Source: Aquabacterium sp. NJ1 (lineage in GTDB: Bacteria > Pseudomonadota > Gammaproteobacteria > Burkholderiales > Burkholderiaceae_C). From it: a stretch of 64,000 nt of DNA. The position numbers and the translations under genes were made by a program. The notes beneath the pieces are model-generated. The model saw nothing but the letters and a program-made list of their open reading frames with translations. It was not told where the DNA came from and searched no databases. Shown piece by piece: positions 17,593-26,491 of the stretch (position 1 is its first letter; each line of letters starts with the position of its first letter). The stretch spans positions 3,268,001-3,332,000 of the forward strand of contig NZ_JRKM01000001.1 of assembly GCF_000768065.1 (NCBI RefSeq). The letters are read 5' to 3'.

Positions 17593-18249
17593 ATGGGTGG
17601 CTTGACGCAGTATTGGGAACAGGGCGACGCGATCGGGCGTGCGGTGGCCATCATGCTGCTGCTGATGTCGATCGGCGCCTGGGTGGTGATCTTCTGGAAG
17701 GGCTGGCTGCTCAAGCGTGCCCGCCGCGACCTCACGCTGGGCGTGCAGGCCTTCTGGCGTTCGCCGGACATGGTCTCGGCCCGCCAGGCCCTGCAGGGGT
17801 TGGATCGCGAAGGCGTGCTGCTGCCCCTGGTGGACGCCGTGAGCGAGCCTGCCGTTGCCGGTACGCTGGAAGCCCAGGCCCTGCCCGAAGCCCAGTTGAC
17901 CCGCCGCCTGCGCGACAGCCTGCATGGCGTGCTGGCCCGCCTGCAAGTGGGCCAGGTGCTGCTGGCCTCGGTGGGGGCCGTGTCGCCCTTCGTGGGCCTG
18001 TTTGGCACCGTCTGGGGCATCTACCACGCCATGATGGGCATCGCCACCGAAGGTTCGGTCAGCCTGGACAAGGTGGCCGGCCCGGTGGGCGAGGCGCTGA
18101 TCATGACGGCGGCCGGCCTGGCCGTGGCCATCCCGGCCGTGCTGGCCTACAACATCTTCGGCAAGTTCGTGTCCGCCTGCGAGGCCGACCTGGAAGGCTT
18201 TGCCCATGACTTGCGCGAAGCCCTGCTGGGTGCGCAAGCCCGCGACTGA
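17593..18249 (+). CDS. exbB: MotA/TolQ/ExbB proton channel family protein
   Basis: This 218-residue inner-membrane protein has three predicted helices (about residues 14-36, 120-145 and 160-185) and the conserved GLFGTVWGIYHAM and GPVGEALIMTAAGLAVAIPAVLAYN segments of the ExbB/TolQ proton channel. With the ExbD partner encoded 29 bases downstream it forms the proton-driven motor that energises TonB or Tol. Placement next to dapB rather than tolAB suggests the ExbB branch, but TolQ-like function cannot be excluded. Confidence 0.88.
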   Translation: MGGLTQYWEQGDAIGRAVAIMLLLMSIGAWVVIFWKGWLLKRARRDLTLGVQAFWRSPDMVSARQALQGLDREGVLLPLVDAVSEPAVAGTLEAQALPEAQLTRRLRDSLHGVLARLQVGQVLLASVGAVSPFVGLFGTVWGIYHAMMGIATEGSVSLDKVAGPVGEALIMTAAGLAVAIPAVLAYNIFGKFVSACEADLEGFAHDLREALLGAQARD

Positions 18250-18278
18250 GCAAGCAAGCTGGAAGGTAAGGAACAGCC

Positions 18279-18731
18279 ATGGCATTCGGGCGTCTGGAGC
18301 GACCACAGGGCAGCCAGCCCATGAGCGACATCAACATGACACCGCTGATCGACGTCATGCTGGTGCTGCTGGTCATCTTCATGCTGACGGCGCCCTTGAT
18401 GACCTCCAAGCTCAAGCTGGACCTGCCCAAGGCGGATGCCCCGCCCGCACCGCAGACCGACCAGCCTGTGCTGGCCGTGGCCCTGACGGGTGATGGCGCC
18501 ATCCACCTGGATGACCAGGCCAGTACGCTGGAGGTGGTGGCTGCTCAAGCCGCCGACCTGGCCAAACGCCGTCGGGACACCGAGGTGCAACTGCGTGCCG
18601 ACAAGGGCGTGCCTTATGGCCGCGTGGCCGAGTTGATCGGCGTGCTGCAGAAGGCGGGGCTCAACCGCATCGCCTTCGTGACCGAGGCGCCGGATGCCGC
18701 TGGTGCAGCCGCCGCTGCTGCGTCGAAATAA
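18279..18731 (+). CDS. exbD: ExbD/TolR family biopolymer transport protein
   Basis: This 150-residue protein has a short cytoplasmic N-terminus, the single helix MTPLIDVMLVLLVIFMLTAPL with the proton-conducting Asp in PLIDVMLVL, and a periplasmic domain. It is the partner of the preceding ExbB-like channel. The C-terminus ends in an Ala-rich tail. A gap of about 190 bases separates it from amn. Confidence 0.9.
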   Translation: MAFGRLERPQGSQPMSDINMTPLIDVMLVLLVIFMLTAPLMTSKLKLDLPKADAPPAPQTDQPVLAVALTGDGAIHLDDQASTLEVVAAQAADLAKRRRDTEVQLRADKGVPYGRVAELIGVLQKAGLNRIAFVTEAPDAAGAAAAAASK

Positions 18732-18921
18732 CAAGCCATTTTAAGGCGCGCCAGCGCATGCCGAGGCATCGGCCCGCCTGTGCATGGGGCTGATATGGGG
18801 CGATGTGGGGGCGGATGTCGGCCGCGAACGACAAGGGGCCACAAGCCGTGCATTTCGCCGGGCCGGGCCCGACAGCCGCGCGCACAATGGTCTGCAAGTT
18901 GACTGTTGGTCAGGACCCCAG

Positions 18922-20421
18922 ATGGCTGCCCCCAAGTTCCCCACCCAGCGATTCGACAACGCGCAGGCCGCGCTGGATCAGGTCACCCGCCTGTACGACT
19001 CGCAGATCGCCTACCTGCGTGACGCGCTGCAGCGCTTCGTGGCCGGTGACAAGCTCAAGGGCCATGTACGCGCCAAGTACCCCTTCGTGCGCATCCACAC
19101 CGACACGGTGGCCCGTGCGGACTCCCGCCTGTCGTACGGCTTTGTGGCCGGGCCGGGCACCTACGAGACCACGCTGACACGCCCCGATCTGTTTGCCGAC
19201 TACTACCGCGAGCAGTTCGATCTGCTGCTGGCCAACCACGGCGTGTCCATCGAGGTGGGCCTGGGGGCCGATCCGATCCCGGTGCACTTCAGCCTGGCCG
19301 AGCACCAGCACCTGGAAGGCAGCATGTCGCCCGAGCGCCGCTTGTTGCTGCGCGACCGCTTCGACCTGCCCGACCTGGCCTCGATGGACGATGGCATCGC
19401 CAACGGCACGTACGAGACGCGTGGTGGCGCGCCGCGGCCACTGTCGCTGTTCACGGCACCGCGTGTGGACTACTCGCTGCACCGCCTGCGCCACTACACG
19501 GGCACCTCGCCCGAGCACTTCCAGAACTTCGTGCTGTTCACGAACTACCAGTTCTACATCGACGAGTTCGTGCGCATGGGCCATGAGCTGATGCGCCGTG
19601 CCCCCGACCCCAAGAACCCGCGTGACGACGACGACTGCATCGCCTTTGTCGAGCCGGGTAATGTGATCACGCGGCGCGTGGGCCAATCCATCGAGGTGTC
19701 GGACGCCTTGGGCTCGGTGCCACCGCGTTTGCCGCAAATGCCCGCCTACCACCTGATCCGCAAGGACCGCAGTGGCATCACCATGGTCAACATCGGGGTG
19801 GGGCCGGCCAATGCCAAGACGGCGACCGACCACATCGCGGTCTTGCGTCCGCACGCGTGGATCATGCTGGGGCACTGCGCCGGCCTGCGCAACTCGCAGC
19901 AGTTGGGTGACTATGTGCTGGCCCACGGTTATGTCCGCGAGGACCATGTGCTGGACGAGGATCTGCCCTTGTGGGTGCCCATCCCGCCACTGGCCGAAAT
20001 CCAGCTGGCGCTGGAAGGCGCGGTGGCCGATGTGACCCAGCTGCACGGCTACGAGCTCAAGCGCATCATGCGCACGGGCACGGTAGCGTCCACCGACAAC
20101 CGCAACTGGGAGTTGCTGCCGCAACGCGAACCCGAGCGTCGTTTCAGCCAGAGCCGTGCCGTGGCGCTGGACATGGAAAGCGCGACCATCGCGGCCAATG
20201 GCTTCCGATTCCGGGTGCCATATGGGACGCTGCTGTGCGTGAGCGACAAACCGCTGCACGGCGAGCTGAAGCTGCCGGGCATGGCCAACCAGTTCTACCG
20301 CGAGCGGGTAGACCAGCATTTGCGCATCGGTTTGCGCGCCATTGAGCGTTTAAGGGCCAATATGGCTGGTCAACTGCACAGCCGCAAGCTGCGCAGCTTC
20401 GCCGAGGTGGCGTTCCAGTGA
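18922..20421 (+). CDS. amn: AMP nucleosidase
   Basis: This 499-residue enzyme hydrolyses AMP to adenine and ribose 5-phosphate and so regulates the adenylate pool. The N-terminal AMP-nucleosidase domain (with DSRLSYGFVAGPGTYETT and the FVLFTNYQFY segment) precedes a nucleoside-phosphorylase-like domain with GITMVNIGVGPANAKT and LDMESATIAANGFRFRVPYG. Length fits the E. coli enzyme. I chose ATG 18922 because family similarity begins there; the open frame extends upstream without conserved sequence. Confidence 0.95.
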   Translation: MAAPKFPTQRFDNAQAALDQVTRLYDSQIAYLRDALQRFVAGDKLKGHVRAKYPFVRIHTDTVARADSRLSYGFVAGPGTYETTLTRPDLFADYYREQFDLLLANHGVSIEVGLGADPIPVHFSLAEHQHLEGSMSPERRLLLRDRFDLPDLASMDDGIANGTYETRGGAPRPLSLFTAPRVDYSLHRLRHYTGTSPEHFQNFVLFTNYQFYIDEFVRMGHELMRRAPDPKNPRDDDDCIAFVEPGNVITRRVGQSIEVSDALGSVPPRLPQMPAYHLIRKDRSGITMVNIGVGPANAKTATDHIAVLRPHAWIMLGHCAGLRNSQQLGDYVLAHGYVREDHVLDEDLPLWVPIPPLAEIQLALEGAVADVTQLHGYELKRIMRTGTVASTDNRNWELLPQREPERRFSQSRAVALDMESATIAANGFRFRVPYGTLLCVSDKPLHGELKLPGMANQFYRERVDQHLRIGLRAIERLRANMAGQLHSRKLRSFAEVAFQ

Positions 20422-20539
20422 GAGGCTAACCAGTTCAGGTGGAACTGGCTGCGCGGTGCTGACCGGTTTGCCCGGTGTCAGGCCGCGCGACAGGCGACAA
20501 GCGGGCTCGATGCGAGCGCTTGCGCCTGTTGGCAGACGT

Positions 20540-20863
20540 TCAGGCCGCAGCCAGAACAGGCTTTTCTGGAGGGGCGGGCACAGGGGCCACTTCGCGGCGG
20601 ATCTGTTCGCCGGCCAACTCTTCGGCCACGCGCAGGTCGTAGGCCGTCTGCAGGTCCATCCAGTACTGGGGCGTGGTGCCAAAGAAGCGGGCCAGGCGCA
20701 GGGCCGAATCAGGGCTGATACCGCGGCGTTCGCGCACGATGTCGTTCACACGGGGAGCCGGGACGTGCAGGCGAATGGCCAGACCGCTGGCCGACAGGCC
20801 GTGTTGTTCCATGAACTTGGCGCGCAGGATGGCGCCGGGATGCACAGCTTGTGAGTTGCTCAT
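20540..20863 (-). CDS. HigA-family (XRE) antitoxin-like regulator without an adjacent HigB toxin
   Basis: This 107-residue protein is a HigA-type addiction-module antidote: an XRE helix-turn-helix spans residues about 8-65 with GLSASGLAIRLHVPAPRVNDIV, and PDSALRLARFFGTTPQYWMDLQ is the family signature. HigB toxin genes normally sit directly upstream of such genes, but none is visible between 20864 and 21012 or on the downstream side. It could be a solitary regulator or the remnant of a toxin-antitoxin pair. Two small inverted repeats in the upstream gap are candidate operators. Confidence 0.88.
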   Translation of the reverse strand: MSNSQAVHPGAILRAKFMEQHGLSASGLAIRLHVPAPRVNDIVRERRGISPDSALRLARFFGTTPQYWMDLQTAYDLRVAEELAGEQIRREVAPVPAPPEKPVLAAA

Positions 20864-20901
20864 AGGACTAAGGGTTTTTCATAGATACTGGTCTGATCGT
20901 A

Positions 20902-20941
20902 TGAGGTTTGTCTCATTAACATTGTCAAAACTTGGACAATT
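20902..20941. promoter_or_regulatory. Two inverted repeats between higA-like and crp-like genes
   Basis: Dyad 1 is ATGAG-N5-CTCAT (20902-20916) and dyad 2 is ATTGTC-N8-GACAAT (20922-20941). Both are in the AT-rich gap between two divergent regulator genes and could be operators for either product. Binding is inferred only. Confidence 0.45.
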
Positions 20942-21012
20942 ACACGCAATTCATCTAACCATTTCGGGGTATTGCGGGAAAACACTTAGAACATTTACCG
21001 TTTGACGAAAAC

Positions 21013-21780
21013 ATGGCGCGCCGAACCGAATCCACTCCGCTGACTTTGTTGCCCGCGCTCAAATCCCATCTTTGGTTTGCCGGTTGCCCGCCTGCTTTTC
21101 AGCAGGCCCTGGTCGAGCGCTCGCGCCTGTGGCACATCGGGCCGGGCGAGATCCTGTTCTCACGCGGCGAGGCGCAAGACAGCCTGTGCTGCGTGGTGGC
21201 GGGGGCCCTGAAGCTGGGCTCCATCAACCCCAAGGATGGCTCGCACCATTTGACGATGTACGTGGAGCCTTACCACTGGTTCGGCGAGATCTCGATGCTC
21301 GATGGCTTGCCGCGCAGCCAGGACGCGATCGCCGACACCGACAGCACGGTCATGGTGGTGAGCGGCCCCTTGCTGACGGAGTGGCTGGCCGAGCACCCGG
21401 AAAACTGGCGGGATCTGGCGCGCCTGGCCTGCGCCAAGCTGCGGCTGATCCTCACGGCGATCGAGGACAACGCGTCCTTGTCCATCGAGCAGCAGGTGGC
21501 GCGGCGGCTGCTGTTTTCGGCCACGAACTTCGGGCAGTCGACCAACCCGAGCGTGCGCCGGCGCGTGCGGCTGCCGCAGGAGTACCTGGCGCGCATGCTG
21601 GGCGTGTCGCGTCAGACGATCAACAAGTCCTTGCGTGCGCTGGAGCGCGAGCGTGTGCTGGCCTTGCACTATGCCGAGATCGAGATCGTCGACATGGCCG
21701 CGCTGGTCACCAAGGCCGGGGCGATCTACCCCGGCTTGCCCTACCCGATGCCAGGCCCCGACGCGGACATCACGGGCTGA
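21013..21780 (+). CDS. Crp/Fnr family transcriptional regulator
   Basis: This 255-residue regulator has an N-terminal cyclic-nucleotide-binding-like beta-roll (residues about 20-140, with ILFSRGEAQDSLCCVVAGALKL and WFGEISMLDGLPRSQDA) and a C-terminal winged helix with recognition helix VSRQTINKSLRALERERVL. The FNR cysteine cluster is absent, so it is not an oxygen-sensing FNR proper. The effector is unknown. It is divergent from the HigA-like gene and shares its AT-rich promoter region. Confidence 0.9.
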   Translation: MARRTESTPLTLLPALKSHLWFAGCPPAFQQALVERSRLWHIGPGEILFSRGEAQDSLCCVVAGALKLGSINPKDGSHHLTMYVEPYHWFGEISMLDGLPRSQDAIADTDSTVMVVSGPLLTEWLAEHPENWRDLARLACAKLRLILTAIEDNASLSIEQQVARRLLFSATNFGQSTNPSVRRRVRLPQEYLARMLGVSRQTINKSLRALERERVLALHYAEIEIVDMAALVTKAGAIYPGLPYPMPGPDADITG

Positions 21781-21810
21781 CTGCGCTGGTGTGCGAGCCA
21801 GCGCTGTATC

Positions 21811-23043
21811 TCAGCGCACAGCGCGCGGCTTGACCTTGGCGGCGGCCGTGCGGGCCTTCTGGCGGGCGGCGTCCACCGTGGTGTCGGTGGCCAGGGCCAC
21901 ACCCATGCGGCGTTTGACGAAGCTCTCAGGCTTGCCGAACAGGCGCAGGTCGGTGCCGGGCTCACTCAATGCCTCGGCCACGCCGTCGAACACCACCTCT
22001 TGCGCGTCCACCCCGCCGTAGATCACGGCCGAGGCGCCGGGCGCGCGCAGGCTGGTGTCCACGGGCAGGCCCAGGATGGCGCGGGCATGCAGTTCGAACT
22101 CGCTTTGCACTTGCGTGGACAGCGTGACCAGGCCGGTGTCATGCGGGCGCGGGCTCACTTCGCTGAACCAGACCTGGTCGCCCTTGACGAACAACTCCAC
22201 CCCGAAGATGCCCTGGCCGCCGAGGTTGTTGGTCACGGCTCTGGCGATCTCGCGGGCCTTGCGCAAGGCTTCCGGGCTCATGGGGTGGGGCTGCCAGCTC
22301 TCGACGTAATCGCCGCTGACTTGCAGGTGGCCGATGGGCTCGCAGAAGTGCGTGGCGATCTGGCCTTGCGCCGCGCCGTGCCCGGCTGCGCGCACAGTCA
22401 GCAAGGTGATCTCGTAGTCGAAGTCGATGAAGCCTTCGACGATGATGCGGCCGTGACTCACGCGGCCGCCGGCCATGGCGTAGTCCCAGGCCTTTTCCAC
22501 ATCGGCCGGGCCATCGATCTTGCTCTGGCCTTTGCCTGATGAGCTCATCACCGGCTTGACGATGCAGGGGTAGCCGATGCCGTCATCGATGGCGGCCTGC
22601 AACTCGGCCAGCGAGTCGCAGAAGCGGTAGGGGCTGGTGGGCAGGCCCAGGGTTTCGGCGGCCAGGCGGCGGATGCCTTCACGGTCCATGGTCAGGCGGG
22701 CGGCGCGCGCGGTGGGGATGACGCGCACCACGCCCTGGGCTTCGAGCTCTTCCAGCACGGGCGTGGCAATGGCCTCGATCTCGGGCACGACCAGGTGGGG
22801 GCGCTCGGCTTCGATGAGCGCGCGCAGCTGGGCCGGGTCGCTCATGGTGATGGTGCGGGCGTGGTGGGCCACCTGCTGGCCGGGCGCGTGCTCATAGCGG
22901 TCCACGGCGATGGTCTCGACCCCCAGGCGTTGCAGGGCGATGAGGACTTCCTTGCCCAGCTCGCCCGCGCCCAGCAGCATGACCCGTGCGGCGGAGGGAG
23001 ACAGGGGGGTGCCAAGAGGCAGCGTCTGGACGGGCTGGGTCAT
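21811..23043 (-). CDS. purT: Formate-dependent phosphoribosylglycinamide formyltransferase 2
   Basis: This 410-residue ATP-grasp enzyme makes formyl-GAR from GAR, formate and ATP in purine synthesis. The N-terminal domain ([21 protein letters not shown]), the ATP-grasp stretch [16 protein letters not shown] and the metal site [21 protein letters not shown] are all present; length is typical. It is transcribed away from the Crp-like gene and lies 39 bases downstream of the histidine-kinase gene, with which it may share a transcript. Confidence 0.97.
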   Translation of the reverse strand: MTQPVQTLPLGTPLSPSAARVMLLGAGELGKEVLIALQRLGVETIAVDRYEHAPGQQVAHHARTITMSDPAQLRALIEAERPHLVVPEIEAIATPVLEELEAQGVVRVIPTARAARLTMDREGIRRLAAETLGLPTSPYRFCDSLAELQAAIDDGIGYPCIVKPVMSSSGKGQSKIDGPADVEKAWDYAMAGGRVSHGRIIVEGFIDFDYEITLLTVRAAGHGAAQGQIATHFCEPIGHLQVSGDYVESWQPHPMSPEALRKAREIARAVTNNLGGQGIFGVELFVKGDQVWFSEVSPRPHDTGLVTLSTQVQSEFELHARAILGLPVDTSLRAPGASAVIYGGVDAQEVVFDGVAEALSEPGTDLRLFGKPESFVKRRMGVALATDTTVDAARQKARTAAAKVKPRAVR

Positions 23044-23082
23044 GGTGGACTGGCTTGCGGTGGTTGGATGAGGCCTTGATTG

Positions 23083-24360
23083 TCAGGCACGCAGCGGCAG
23101 GTCGACCGCGAAGCAACTGCCTTGGCCAGCCTCGCTGCGCAGGCTCACTTCGCCGCCAAGGCGTTCGACCAGGCGCTTGACGACCGCCAGGCCCAGCCCC
23201 GAGCCATCCACCTTGCCGATACGTTGGTCATCCAGGCGCACATAGGGTTCGAAGATGCGTTGCTGGTCTTGCTGCGGGATGCCGATGCCGGTGTCGATGA
23301 CCTCGATGAGGACGCTGGCGTCATCCGTGGCGTTCAGGGCGATGCGCACGGTGATGCACCCGCTGACGGTGTACTTGAGCGCGTTGGTGATCAGGTTGGA
23401 CAGGATCTGCCTGACGCGGGCGGCATCCGTCCAGGCATCGTGCAGTGCCTGCGCGTCCTGCGGGGGGCATTCGCAAACGATGTCGAGGCCTCGGCTTTGC
23501 GCTTGCGGTCGGTAGGTGTCGCAGACTTCTTGCGCCAGGGCGGGCAGGTCCACGGCGGCCTTGTGCAATTGCCAGGCGGGGTTTTCCAGCCGCGTGTACT
23601 CGGTGACGTCGCGCAAGTGGGTGTCGAGCTGGGCGGCGGCCGTGCGGAGGCGGTCAATGGCGCGCCGCTCCGGCGGCGTCTGGGCCTTGAGCGCCAGCAG
23701 GTCGATGGAGCCCAGCATGGCCTGCAGCGGGCTGCGGATCTCGTGCGAGAGCATGGCCAGGAAGCGTTCCTTGCTTTGATGCGACGCGAGCTCCGTGGCG
23801 CGCAGCCGCCCTTTGAGCGCGGTGATGTAGTGCAGGGCCACGATGCAGGCGGGGTGCGCAACCAGCAGCACCAGCAGGACGTGCGCGTTCATGGCCGCTT
23901 GTGATGACAGGCTGTGTTGCAGTGTCGGGCCGTACTGAAAGAGGTAGATGCTCAGCAAGCCCAGGTAATGCAGCCAGCAGATCAGGTTCGCGCCACGCTG
24001 CAGGGCCACGAAGGCCTCGATGTAGAACACCACCATGAACTGGGAGTCCGAGGCCAGCTTGAACAAACCGGTCACGGTGTGGTCCTGCGCGGCCATGTAC
24101 ACACAGCCTTGCATGTAGAAGCTGGTGGGCACGAGTGCGGTGAACATGATGGTGTTCATGCGCGCAGGAAACCGCCACAGGCAAAAGGCGGTCACACCAT
24201 ACAGGGCGGACATGAGCGGCACACCGATGCGGTCCCAGCTGCTGATTAAACCACTGTAGGTGATGTAGGCAGCCCCCAGGCTCACCAAGGTGCACAACCA
24301 GAAGACGATGCGCGTGTCTTTTCGCTCGGGAGGCGGCGATGGCAAGGGTGCGTCAGTCAT
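23083..24360 (-). CDS. Membrane-bound sensor histidine kinase
   Basis: This 425-residue kinase has an N-terminal membrane domain of about six helices (residues about 20-190), a HisKA domain with the phosphoacceptor in AMLSHEIRSPLQAML, and a HATPase domain with the N box NLITNALKYT, G1 box DTGIGIPQQD and G2 box GSGLGLAVVKRL. The input domain resembles no sensor I can name. The ATG 24360 overlaps the stop of the upstream response-regulator gene by 8 bases, indicating translational coupling and a dedicated pair. Confidence 0.92.
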   Translation of the reverse strand: MTDAPLPSPPPERKDTRIVFWLCTLVSLGAAYITYSGLISSWDRIGVPLMSALYGVTAFCLWRFPARMNTIMFTALVPTSFYMQGCVYMAAQDHTVTGLFKLASDSQFMVVFYIEAFVALQRGANLICWLHYLGLLSIYLFQYGPTLQHSLSSQAAMNAHVLLVLLVAHPACIVALHYITALKGRLRATELASHQSKERFLAMLSHEIRSPLQAMLGSIDLLALKAQTPPERRAIDRLRTAAAQLDTHLRDVTEYTRLENPAWQLHKAAVDLPALAQEVCDTYRPQAQSRGLDIVCECPPQDAQALHDAWTDAARVRQILSNLITNALKYTVSGCITVRIALNATDDASVLIEVIDTGIGIPQQDQQRIFEPYVRLDDQRIGKVDGSGLGLAVVKRLVERLGGEVSLRSEAGQGSCFAVDLPLRA

Positions 24361-25282
24361 GCTGGTGGCGCAGCCGGTCCAGGCCACTCTGGATGGCGGC
24401 AGTCAGTACCGCGGGGCGCACCGGTTTTTCAAAGAAGGTGACGCCCTGGGTGCGCAAGATGGTGGCCAGCGTGGCCTCCGAGGCGGCGCCGCCTCGCAAC
24501 TGCCCCGTGAGCAGGACGATGGGGGCGTCGGGTTGTTCGCGGCGGATGCGCTCGACCAGGGCCTGCGAGGTCTGGCCGCCTGCCAGGATCAGGTCCACGA
24601 CAAAGGCATCGTGGTGGGCCAGGGGCAGCGCCAGCAGGTCCTCGGGGCGGGTGTAGGCCTGGGCGTCGTAGCCCACTTCGTTGAACCAGTCGGTCAGCGC
24701 GTCAGCCGAGCCGACGTCGTCGTCCAGCACGGCGATGCGCGCGCGCGTCTGCTCGCCCTGGTTGCGCCATTGCAGTTGCGCGACGGCATAACATGCCCCG
24801 GTGGCGGCCTCTTTTTGCCACCGGGCCTGGACGGTCACCAGCCAGCCTTCCTGCGGATGATGGTAGGCCACCAGACTCGGGCAGGACGAGGCGGTGTCTG
24901 TCGTGCACAGGGCGCCGAGTTCGATGTCGCAAGGCAGGCGCTGCCCGTCCATCAACAAGGTGGCGGGGTAGGTGCTGACGGGCCGGGCATGGCTGCTGAC
25001 AGCGGGGGCGCGACCTGCTGGTGTGCCGGCCGCCAGCACCGCGTCGATGCTCTCCCCGAAGTACTGGCAGATGGCCTGGACTTCATCGAACAGCCAGACC
25101 GCGCCGCGCAGTTTGCGACGTGCCTGGCTGACCGAAATCGCGCAAATATGCGCGATTTCGGTGGCCTGATGCCGGATCGCCACACCATGGCGATCCAGCA
25201 GGGCAGACAGGCAGGCACTGACCCGCGCGTCGCGCTCATCCTGGGGATGACCCTGGTGATCTTTGTCAAAGTCAGCGTCCAT
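24353..25282 (-). CDS. Response regulator with N-terminal BetR-like helix-turn-helix and C-terminal receiver
   Basis: This roughly 309-residue protein has an unusual order. An N-terminal helix-turn-helix of the BetR type (residues about 15-70, HQATEIAHICAISVSQARRKL) is followed by a middle domain of unknown function and a C-terminal receiver with the acidic pocket VLDDD, phosphoacceptor FVVDLILAGG and conserved Lys in FFEKPVRP. BetR domains are known from betaproteobacterial regulators. ATG 25282 is my choice; TTG 25306 is possible. It is translated into the downstream kinase gene. Targets are unknown. Confidence 0.82.
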   Translation of the reverse strand: MDADFDKDHQGHPQDERDARVSACLSALLDRHGVAIRHQATEIAHICAISVSQARRKLRGAVWLFDEVQAICQYFGESIDAVLAAGTPAGRAPAVSSHARPVSTYPATLLMDGQRLPCDIELGALCTTDTASSCPSLVAYHHPQEGWLVTVQARWQKEAATGACYAVAQLQWRNQGEQTRARIAVLDDDVGSADALTDWFNEVGYDAQAYTRPEDLLALPLAHHDAFVVDLILAGGQTSQALVERIRREQPDAPIVLLTGQLRGGAASEATLATILRTQGVTFFEKPVRPAVLTAAIQSGLDRLRHQHD

Positions 25283-25376
25283 GGTGCTCAGGTGGGGGGG
25301 GGGCAATCAGGCGGGTTCGATGGATAAAAACACCACTTTTGCGCGAAAGCGTCAAATATGCTCGATACAATGCATT

Positions 25377-25537
25377 GTGCGCTGAAAACACAACACGATT
25401 CATGGCGCCGCTCAGGGAATTTTCATGATTTCGACGCTGGTGACAGCATCGAACAGCCGGATGCTCAATGGCTTGTCCATTGAGGCTTCTGGCTGGTGCC
25501 TTCGGGCCTTCCAAACCACCTCTCGAGGTGGTTTTTT
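25377..25537 (+). ncRNA. Candidate small RNA or attenuated leader upstream of mtnN
   Basis: A -10-like TACAAT (25368-25373) is followed by a structured stretch: hairpin 1 at 25430-25453 (8 of 9 pairs, loop GGTGAC), hairpin 2 at 25464-25484 (8 perfect pairs, loop CTTGT) and a strong intrinsic terminator at 25514-25537. No annotated gene ends here, so the terminator must serve a short transcript. It could be an independent small RNA or an attenuator for mtnN. A 54-codon frame from ATG 25425 runs through the structures and could be a leader peptide, but it lacks a run of regulatory codons. Confidence 0.5.
25514..25537 (+). terminator. Intrinsic terminator with no upstream protein gene
   Basis: An 8-bp stem AACCACCT/AGGTGGTT closes a CTCG tetraloop and is followed by TTTT. 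It is the 3' end of the candidate small RNA and lies 104 bases before the mtnN start. Confidence 0.9.
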
Positions 25538-25640
25538 CATGGCCGCACGGCAGCGGGCGGCGAGGCGCTGCCGAATGCGTGGATGATGGGCGCCTGGCCC
25601 CGTCCTGTTCCCTCCCACCTCCCACCTCCTGCCTGCGCAT

Positions 25641-26417
25641 ATGAACAAGCCCGCTGGTCGCATCGGCATCATGGCCGCCATGCCCGAAGAACTGCAAGCC
25701 TTGCTGGACGTCATGCCCGACGAAAGCCTGGAGCGCCGTGCCGGGCGCGAGTTCTGGGTCGGCCACCTGCATGGGCGCGAGGTGGTGGTGGTGCTGTCGC
25801 GCATTGGCAAGGTCGCCGCAGCCACGACCACCACGGTGCTGCTGAGTTGTTATGGGGTGGACCAGATCATCTTCACCGGGGTGGCTGGTGGCCTGGGCGC
25901 GGGCGTGCGGGTGGGTGATGTGGTGGTGGCCGATGCCCTGATCCAGCACGATATGGATGCCTCGCCGCTGTTCCCGCGCTTTGAGTTACCCGGTCAAGGC
26001 GTGAGCGCCCTGGCGCCTCCTGCTGCGCTGACCACGTCCGTGCGCGACACGGTCGAGCAGGTGCTCAGCCCGGCTGCGTTGGCGGCGGGTGGCGCCTTGG
26101 CCGACGTGCACCTGGATGCACTGGGCCTGTCGCAGCCGCGTGTGCACCAGGGCCTCATCATCAGTGGCGACCAGTTCATCCATTCGGCTCAGGCTTGCCG
26201 CGACTTGACGCAGGCCTTGCCCGCGGCGCTGGCCGTGGAGATGGAGGGCGCCGCCGTGGCCCAGGTCTGCCATGACTTTGGCGTGCCGTATGCCGTGATC
26301 CGCACGATCTCGGACCGGGCCGATGACGACGCCCACATCGATTTCCCGCGCTTCATCGAGGCGGTGGCCCGGCACTATTCGCTGGCCATCGTGGAAGCCT
26401 TGTTGAAAAGGGGCTGA
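25641..26417 (+). CDS. mtnN: 5'-methylthioadenosine/S-adenosylhomocysteine nucleosidase
   Basis: This 258-residue enzyme cleaves MTA and SAH, removing inhibitory products of SAM use and feeding methionine salvage and autoinducer-2 chemistry. The family elements GIMAAMPEELQALL at the start, FTGVAGGL, VEMEGAAVAQVC and the catalytic Asp segment IRTISDRADDDAHIDF are present. ATG 25641 fits the family N-terminus but has no clear Shine-Dalgarno, which with the upstream terminator suggests control in the leader. Confidence 0.95.
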   Translation: MNKPAGRIGIMAAMPEELQALLDVMPDESLERRAGREFWVGHLHGREVVVVLSRIGKVAAATTTTVLLSCYGVDQIIFTGVAGGLGAGVRVGDVVVADALIQHDMDASPLFPRFELPGQGVSALAPPAALTTSVRDTVEQVLSPAALAAGGALADVHLDALGLSQPRVHQGLIISGDQFIHSAQACRDLTQALPAALAVEMEGAAVAQVCHDFGVPYAVIRTISDRADDDAHIDFPRFIEAVARHYSLAIVEALLKRG

Positions 26418-26491
26418 TCAGCCTTGATTTCGATCAGGCCCGGCGCTTAAGCTGGCGCCTGCACTTTCCCAACATGACCTGGAGACACGAT

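Noticed and set aside
16720-18306. 528-codon minus-strand open frame across dapB and exbB
   Set aside because: It spans two well-identified genes on the other strand and has no motifs of its own.
20429-20448. Hairpin CCAGTTC/GAACTGG after amn as a terminator
   Set aside because: The 7-bp stem is real but is not followed by a T-run on either strand.
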